A DNA stretch of 64,000 nt from Sanderia malayensis. Taxonomy: Eukaryota; Cnidaria; Scyphozoa; Semaeostomeae; Pelagiidae. Every line of letters begins with the position of its first letter. The first letter of the stretch is position 1. A program made the position numbers and the translations under genes. Below the pieces are notes generated by a model, which was not told the DNA's origin, searched no databases, and saw only the letters and a list, made by a program, of their open reading frames with translations. Where the stretch lies: contig RQOL01000824.1 in the NCBI GenBank assembly GCA_013076295.1, positions 1,364,001 through 1,428,000 on the forward strand. The letters are read 5' to 3'. Shown one piece after another: positions 56,601 through 64,000 of the stretch.

Positions 56601-59600
56601 TATTATTTGAGGTTAAAAGAAGAAAAATGCAAATTGTAAACAGTCAAACCGTAATGCAGAAGTTAATGAAATGTACGCAATATAACTTCGGGTTGTGCAG
56701 GTGGGGCGTTGATACGGGAGTTAATGGCGCTATCTGCGCTAACGGTGCGTTTTATGACCGTTGGGTGTATATAATGTGGCTGTGAAATTGAAATGGCGTG
56801 ATTTAATACAATTGGAATGCAAAGACCCCCTCTTGTGTGTAATAATGAGATGTTTAGTGTCCTATAGGGCCCTTCGTAATTCACAAGGCCGTTGTCTGGA
56901 CAGGAAAACAACGCGATAAAATGGATTTGACAACGTTGAGCTTATTGTCTTGGGCCTGACTTTGCAAAGCCCACGGATGCTTATCTCTCATCCCTCTGTT
57001 TGAGCACAAATACGTATTGTACCACATATGATATCTTTTCACACTGGGTGGATGATGGTGCGAGCAGGTCATTGTTTTTCTCAGGTCGTTTCGTGAAAAT
57101 GAATTTGTTTTTCGATGAATGAAAAGATTCAGTGAACCTGGCAGTGGTGTAAGTCACGTGCCCTTTTTTAAGCAACGTGATTCGCTCCATATGCACTCGA
57201 AATTGTCCCACGTGATATTAACACATTGGCTTTTCTTTGATTTGATCGATTCATTCTTCAGCTCGGGTCATTTATCATCTCACCGAAATAAAAAGTTTGA
57301 AAGAGCGGATTCTCAGTATAACTCGATTATTGTTTAAATGTGTGGATTCTATTCTATCCTTAATACCTTTTTTGTTATTTCTCAACGTAAACCAATTTGT
57401 AGATTGTCAGGTCTGAAAAATAAATTAGTATTAGTGTTGCTAAGAAGATTGATTAGGACTTAACAATTTGCACAGTAAACAGAGCAAACATAAATTCTTA
57501 ATATTCATCATGATAGAAATTAACGCCCTGTTATACGGTGAACTTTTACGTGAAACTTTCTTTGTAACGGTGTTGGAAGATAAGTTTCAGCTAACATTGT
57601 AGACACTGTAATTTCCAGCGAGTCGCCATTGTTTCACAAAAAGCAGAACTTGTTTTACTCCGGCGAAATCTTGCATTGCAACAAAAATTCGCTGCTATTA
57701 CCTTATAACACTGATGATGAAACCTATCTCGCGATGCAATGCTAATATTTCAAGCAAGTTTCATAGATTACTGTGTAGCTAACAACGCAGACCTTTATTG
57801 ACATTTGATTGGGCATGCATATAAGCAAGGAAAATACACAATAAATAATTTAACCTGCTTTGAGTTTTTGCTGGTTGAAAATATTTTGTTCTGAAATGAA
57901 AATATTTGTATTTTAGACTGCGTTTATATTGAAAGTCAGAGACCAGAAGTTCCATATTTTATTTGCTCAATTCGAGACATCAGAAGGGTGAGTACAAAAG
58001 TATTTCAACTATAAATTGCAAGAATTTTATATTTTTAATGTTCTGTATCATCAACGAATGATAGAACTGAATTTCTGTCACGCGATGTGAAATTAATCCG
58101 GGATTTAAAATTTTTGGATGTAAAATAAGGGCAAAATCTGGAGGTTCCCTGTCCAGCAAGGCACAGGTTTTTATTGCTTTTTACCCTCGGTTTAACAGAC
58201 TCCTAATATTTGTAACTGCGGTATAAATATTTATCGATGGTTTTCAAGCTTAAAGCTGTATATTTACGCAAGACGTAGATTATAATTATGTCTGACTTCA
58301 ATATTTGTGAAAATATTTCCTTTCTTTCTTAGAGCAAACGTGACCAAATATTTGTCAATGTCACGTGGTTCTACCGGCCTTGCGAAGTGCCGACTTCTGT
58401 GTACCAACTGTTGATTCATGATAGAAATCACGAAAATGGTAAGATTGTGCGGAATTTTAGCATTTGATCCTTTATTGTATTTAGTGTTTTCAAAAATCCA
58501 AGTATTTTTTTGGGGGGGAGGGGGCTTTGCGTCAATTAGAAGATTTATGGATTAAAGTACATATATTGATGATTTAATTGCTCATTAACTTTGTTTACGC
58601 AGGCGCTGATCATGTTCTTGAAGACCCCGCGGTAAAAGAAAGAGAGTTGTTCATTTCCGATTCTGTTGACACGTATCCGATTTTGGCGTTACGGTGAGGA
58701 ATTTGCCGCTTTAACGATTGTGCGGTTTTTTCTCAGATCTTCCGCGAGAGATTTGTACATTTCAGAATTCAATGAAAGGGACGGAAATTATCCCGTTTCC
58801 CTTGTATACTGGAAGTAGAAGCCTAGAAGTGTAATTGGATATATGAATTTAAATTTAAATTTTGTTTACCACAGTTCAGATTAAAATGGATGCAATTTGG
58901 CAACCCGCTCCCGTTCCCTATTGAGGACTTTCGCCCGATATTTGACTAATGTTTGACCAATGTTATTGCAATGTGTAAATGTAATTTTTGCTTTTATCCA
59001 GAGGACACATCAATGTCGTCTCGTTTTCCGATGTAAAACACAGACTGAAAGAGTACACGGAAGAGGAAGATAATTGGTTCTACATTCTTCGCTACAACCC
59101 CGAATCAAGGTAGTCCAAGCTTTATAACATGCGCTGATTGCTTGAAAGCCTCGCAGTATAGCGCTCCTTTTGTTAGTTGGTGTTCTTCAAGGTTTGTTAT
59201 ACCGTTTCCTATAGGCCTAGTATTAGTCTTGATTCATATAGGCCTAGTATTAGTCTTAATTCCTATAGGCCTAGTATTTGTCTTTTTGCTATGGGCCTAG
59301 TATTAGTCTTTTTCTTATAGGCCTTGTATTGGTCTTAATTCCTATAGGCCTAGTATTTGTCTTTCCTATTGGCTTAGTATTCGGCTTTTTCCTGCAGGCT
59401 TAGTTGGGTTCTTTATCCTTTAAGCTTAGTTTGAGTCTTTTTCAATACAGGCCTGGCTTAAGTCTCTTTTTCCTATATGCCAAGTAACCCTTGGAATCTG
59501 TCAGTTGATTGAAACTGCAGCAAGCTACTGTCGGTTGACACTGACAATTGCTGACTGCAGCTTTTGCTTGGTTTGCGGCGCTTGGCGAAGGCTTGCTATA

Positions 59601-62600
59601 CATCAACCCTCTGCGAAGCAAGGTGTTGTTATTATTACGGAGGCGCGTGTCTTTTATCTTGCTCAGACAGTAGTTCTTTTGTTGTGGAAATATATACACA
59701 CACACGTATGACTGGATTGTTAAGCCGAAGCTAATCCGGTTGATTAGAGATGTCCTGAACAGGGGTTTAGCGGCATTTGTGCGCGATGCGTGAAGTGAAT
59801 GGAAGATAAAGCCCTTTATCCGCGACACACCGTATCACCGCAATCTTGTGTTTTTGTTAACAAATCTTTCAAGATTAATTGCAAATGTCAGCATTGTATG
59901 GATATTTTGACAGACGTGCAACCTCAATCCGCGATTTTTCGTCTGACTGAAGCCAGTTTTATCACATCGTCACGCGTTACAATCAATGTATTTATTAAAC
60001 TGAACCTCCCTTCTCCCCTAGTTCTGCACCCCCCCCCCCCACATATATTGGCGAGTGCAATACAAATCACAAAGTTGTTTCTTTAGGCCTAGTTTGAATC
60101 TTTTCCCTGTAGGCCTAGATTGAATCTTTTGCCTCTTTCTTCCTATATACCCAATAGCAATAGTTTTCCTATTGACTATTATGTATGTCGTATTGTGTGT
60201 TGCCTTGTGTGTGTGTCGTATAATGTATATGGTATTGTCTTGTGTAATGTATAATCTAATTGGTGATCATTGTTTAAGGCCGTGTGCTGTCGAAGCATGA
60301 TGTTTTGTGCATTTGATCCTGTCTTCGTGTAATCCTTTTTATTCTCATTTGAATGAACAAGCGAATGGATAAATTATCGTAGCGATAAGGACAGGGGGTG
60401 GGAGGAAGAAGAATAGGAGTTTAATCCACCCACGTTGACAGTAAAACTTGCTTGTCCGAATCCTGTAACTCCGCGTAATCACTTGAATCCAGGGTGAAAC
60501 AGTGATGTGGTGAGAAACTGCGCGAAACTTCATAACAATTTCTTGTTCTCTGCGATTAATAAATGTGATTTAGAGCCATGACAGCCTCGTTTTGGTGGCC
60601 CAATCAGCTTAAAGAGAGAGGCTATGCTCGTTCCACTTGTAATGGTCACCGCACTATCTATCTATCTATAAAATTACTTTGCAAAGCCTTACGGCATTAA
60701 CGCACTGTATTGGTCAGGGCGAGAACTAGTGACTTGTGTAGTATGCTGTGGAATTTGCTGGTTTCATTCTGGGATCGTAATGCGTTTGTTGTTATGAGAT
60801 GCGATGGTTGGTCGGCATGTGGTTTCTTTTTGCGTCATTGAGGTTTAGTGGCTTGGATGAAAAGTGTTTTGAGGTCTGCTGTGTGTTACATGAGTGGTTA
60901 AGCAAGTTTGGTGCACTGGCAGGCGTCTACCGCACGCACTTTGTCCATGTGATGATATCATCATATTCTTCATTTTCATCGTAATCTTCATCAACATCAA
61001 ATACTTCATCATTGTCATATTTTCATCATCATCAAATTTTTTTATCTTCATCTATCATTATCTTCATTATTATATTTTTAATGTATTCTTCATCATCACC
61101 ATATTTTCCATTTTCATCTGTGATTATTTTCATCATTTCATTTTTATCGTATTCTTCATCATCATTTTCTTCATTATATTATTCATCATCACCAAACTTT
61201 TCATCTTCATCCTTCATCGTCTTCTTCTATCATCGTTTTCATCATCATGTTCTTCATCTTCTTCGTACTATTCATCATGGTATTTTCTTCTTCCAAACCT
61301 ATATAACGAAGCCTCCTCTGTATTACTAATACTATTATAAGCATCTCAACTCCTTGATTAAAACCATGTTGCATACAACAGGTAATCGAATTTGTTGTTA
61401 TTCTTCTTTCCAGACGATTGGCCAATACAAAAGGAGAAATTCGTGTCGGATCTAATCATCAGGTAATCACCTTATGATAACGATCGCAGATGATATAGCT
61501 ATTTATTGCTGATAGATTGACCATCTTATAGATCATCTTATAAGCGATTAGGCAATGACAATAGAATGTCTTTCTCATGCTGTCAGTCTTATTAGGGGTT
61601 CTAAGGCTATTGCGTGATTTGTTGAAGACAGCATTTAGATGCAAATGTGTTGTTTATGAAGTATGGGATTGCTTCTATTTTTAGGTGAAGTTGCCGAAAT
61701 GTGTGCCATTGCAGCAACGTTCTCTCAAAGGCAACGTACGAAAATGTCCAGAGCAGCTGGTAAGTTGTTGTCCAGAAGGAGTTGTCAATGCATCTGAGCT
61801 TGGCTTGAGCTCGTGAACTCCTGTTTAAAATGTGAAGCTTGACTTTTGCTCGAACAACATTCTTTGTCCAGTTTGGAATACCTTTTAGAGACCAGCTGGT
61901 TTAAAAAAAACAAATTTTGGAAAGCGAATAATTTTCTTAATCCCCAGGTTGTTCAAATTGGAGATTAAGATATTATCCAATCAATTTGTGATCTATCTGG
62001 TCACATGATTTGCATTCGCTGTTTTCATTGGTTAGAGGGGAATTATATACGGTAGTTCATATTTGTGAAAATGGTGACTATAATGTTTTTGTGTTTTTCG
62101 TATAGGTTTGGACTCCGAAATTGGAGGACAAGGAACTTTTGGCGTACATTAGAGCATCAAGGTAAAAACTATATAATTTTTTAAAAATCATTTGTCTGCG
62201 ATAATGGACAAAAAGCACAGAAATGGTTGAATGGTATTTGCGATGTCTGATTCCACAGTGCAACCCCACATTAGGTCCTGCCCCACCTTACGTCCTGCCC
62301 CATGTTACGTCCAGCTGGATATCAATGTCGCTTTTTTAGCTGGGCAGCCCAAATCTCTTTTAAGAAAGCCCCTTTCATCTGGAGTTCAGTTTTTAATGCT
62401 CTTTTTATTTTTGCTTTTGTTGTTTAGGAGCATCTCTTCATACTCTGGCTATGTTGACGATGATGCATCGGTGGATAAAGCTCTCAGTGTTTTATCGGAG
62501 GATTCAACAACATTCCATTCAATGAACTTGGTGAGTCTTCAGTTACATTCATCTAGCTACACTCTGCAAATAATACCAACCAGCAATAGTTAAAACTAGA

Positions 62601-64000
62601 TGCCCCATCTTACAACAGAGTGATGGCGACACTATTCGTGGAAATATTGAGAAGGGTGTTGTCGATATGTTATGTTATTATTGCAAACTGTTTCATCTGA
62701 TACTAACACACGAAACTCTAGGCATTAAATTATATTTCGATTCCATCCAATGTTTCGAGTTTTCACTGCGCTCACCACACCCCGGTTTACTTCGCGACTC
62801 TTACAATTGATGACGACGCCTCTCGGATGGAGTCATCTGATTATTATCGTCAAATCACCGCAGTTATATTATAGATTCTTTCCAGATTTATATTTATTAC
62901 GGTTATCCAAAAATAGACAAATCTGCCCGGGCAAGATCTTGTTTTTGCACAGTTTTTCTTGTCAAAAATACTTAACCTGTCTTTCAACGAATCCTTCACG
63001 TGCTTTGTGGATTAGAGGCTAGATCCAAGGGTCTTTCATTCATAAGTTATATTTGTTTGTAAAAGACACGAAATGAATCGCATTACTATTTTGTATTGTA
63101 ATGTCAGCAAAGTTTAAGAGGTGCTTTTCTTGGATAAAGTACTTTTATGACATTGGACAGCTCCACTGTATCCTGATTTGTTTTGATAGCGATTTCTATT
63201 GACGGTGGGGTCATATGATATTGGGGGCCAGGAATTCTGTTAATTTCTGGGCGATGTGTTTTGGAACGACAATGCGCTGTTTGAGAATACGAGCCAATGG
63301 GAAAGCGTAAACGAAAACATGTGATTGCTAATGTTGATGTCTGATTGGTTGATTCCGAAGTTAGCTGACTCGTGGATGAGATGCAATGTAATCTATGGAC
63401 TATATACTGTGGTCTTCCAAAACGTAAAGAAGGGTGTCGTTTTTTGCTGTGTACCAATCTAGTTTTCACGCACTTGAGAACGACATAGATTATACTTAGA
63501 CGCGCGCTTGGCTCTGTCCGATCACGACGCATAGAGACATGGATAAATACTATATTGATTATATTCGCAGTTACATCCTTTCGTGTGAATAGGCCTGGGG
63601 TGGGTGGGTTTAAATTTGCAACTGTTCACTGATGACGTTGAGTGGATGATGGAGGATTTCCGTATTTGCTCCTTCAGTCGGGCCTATTATTAGTTTCTTG
63701 GCAGACAGTTGTGTATTTATTGACAGAAGGCAAAAGCAGGAGGTTCTTGTCATGCCAAGAAAGTTCAAGGGTCAGATTATGATTAGGATATTGCGTATTT
63801 GTGTTATCCACGGAGAGGAGGAGACAGTTTTTCTGGAGCGACGAGGAAAATATTGCCTTCAAGGACAGCACTCCCTGAAGGCGATATTTTAAGAAGGTCT
63901 GTCAGCAACGTGGAGAAAGTTACCCTGAGGATTCTTGGATGAAATATATTGCAATGGCACACCTTCCCAGTGGCATTGATAAATGTAGCCCTGAGGACTA
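53690..64000 (+). CDS. RERE: RERE/atrophin-type transcriptional corepressor, 5' part
   Basis: Ten coding exons join in phase: 53690-53894, 57917-57987, 58333-58438, 58603-58693, 59002-59109, 61414-61462, 61685-61759, 62106-62161, 62428-62530 and 63906 to the window end (319 residues so far; human RERE is about 1,566). The protein is a nuclear corepressor that recruits histone deacetylase. A polar 60-residue N-terminus is followed by a BAH domain (about 64-215) with [47 protein letters not shown] and [14 protein letters not shown], and [14 protein letters not shown] after it. The ELM2 domain then begins ([19 protein letters not shown], then a serine/acidic stretch). The last exon, with [12 protein letters not shown], matches the end of ELM2; its acceptor is pyrimidine-poor and less certain. 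The SANT, zinc-finger and atrophin regions lie beyond the window. The first intron is 4 kb. Confidence 0.92.
59206..59480. repeat. TAGGCCTAGTATTAGTCTT minisatellite, part 1
   Basis: About ten imperfect units of roughly 25-30 bp (TTCCTATAGGCCTAGTATTA, then GTC and T-rich spacer) in RERE-like intron 5. Units decay toward the right. Confidence 0.85.
59481..60084. other. 604-bp segment interrupting the minisatellite
   Basis: Unrelated unique sequence separates the two parts of the TAGGCCTAGT array. It includes open frames on both strands (68-128 codons) without recognisable domains, and a C-run at about 60031-60041. It may be an insertion, but I see no clean target duplication. Confidence 0.4.
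60085..60140. repeat. TAGGCCTAGTTTGAATCTTT minisatellite, part 2
   Basis: Two further units of the same array (TAGGCCTAGTTTGAATC and TAGGCCTAGATTGAATC) reappear after the interruption. Confidence 0.75.
60955..61262. repeat. TTCATCATC-rich low-complexity tract
   Basis: An imperfect TTC/ATC trinucleotide tract of about 300 bp in RERE-like intron 5. It creates open frames up to 148 codons of Ile, Phe and Ser on the plus strand that are not genes. Confidence 0.9.

Noticed and set aside
60894..61340. Open frame of 148 codons of mostly Ile, Phe and Ser
   Set aside because: It is a translation of the TTC/ATC trinucleotide tract.
63104..63532. Minus-strand open frame of 142 codons
   Set aside because: It lies in the ninth intron of the RERE-like gene, has no recognisable domain and no splice-consistent partner. 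It could be chance, and I cannot support it as a gene.
1..64000. CRISPR arrays, prophage, bacterial operons, rRNA genes
   Set aside because: None is present. The tandem repeats have no spacer structure, the genes have spliceosomal introns, and no rRNA sequence is seen.

Overview
This is a nuclear eukaryotic window, very probably from a cnidarian (an anthozoan such as a stony coral or sea anemone; the species cannot be fixed from sequence alone). The clues are AT-rich DNA, short GT-AG introns, a Shaker-type potassium channel, an astacin protease ending in two ShK domains, multi-Kazal secreted proteins, and many small palindromic MITEs. All gene models below were assembled by eye from codon frame, splice sites, intron phase and family similarity.

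Region 1-7.7 kb is repeat territory. It holds five tRNA-Pro copies on the minus strand (four TGG, one AGG) carried on duplicated blocks of about 0.5-0.6 kb, a 134-bp minisatellite of about 12 copies with telomere-like TTAGGG motifs in every unit, a tRNA-derived sequence, one orphan exon of an ACOT7-like thioesterase, and a 658-bp foldback insertion with 14-bp target duplications.

Region 7.8-32 kb holds four well-supported genes: a secreted three-Kazal protein (minus) with a PIF/Harbinger element in an intron; the mitochondrial oxoglutarate/malate carrier SLC25A11 (plus, 11 exons, 305 aa); a Shaker-type Kv channel (minus, 2 coding exons, 453 aa); and the phenylalanyl-tRNA synthetase beta subunit FARSB (minus, 20 exons, 593 aa). 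A possible small 3-exon gene of 89 aa lies head-to-head with FARSB.

Region 33.6-41 kb is an astacin metalloprotease gene (plus, 6 coding exons) with one in-frame TAG in an otherwise intact frame. Its 4.3-kb second intron contains a complete antisense gene for a Cys-rich, probably GPI-anchored protein of an unrecognised family.

Region 41.9-48.8 kb contains three divergent paralogues of an uncharacterised coiled-coil family: one multi-exon gene on the minus strand and two intronless genes on the plus strand. Region 49-53.6 kb shows no gene. From 53.69 kb to the end lies the 5' part of an RERE/atrophin-type corepressor (BAH domain then the start of ELM2), cut by the window edge.

The genes do not form an operon. 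The observations most worth following are the three-paralogue family, the nested antisense gene with the stop-bearing astacin host, and the telomere-motif minisatellite beside amplified tRNA-Pro units.
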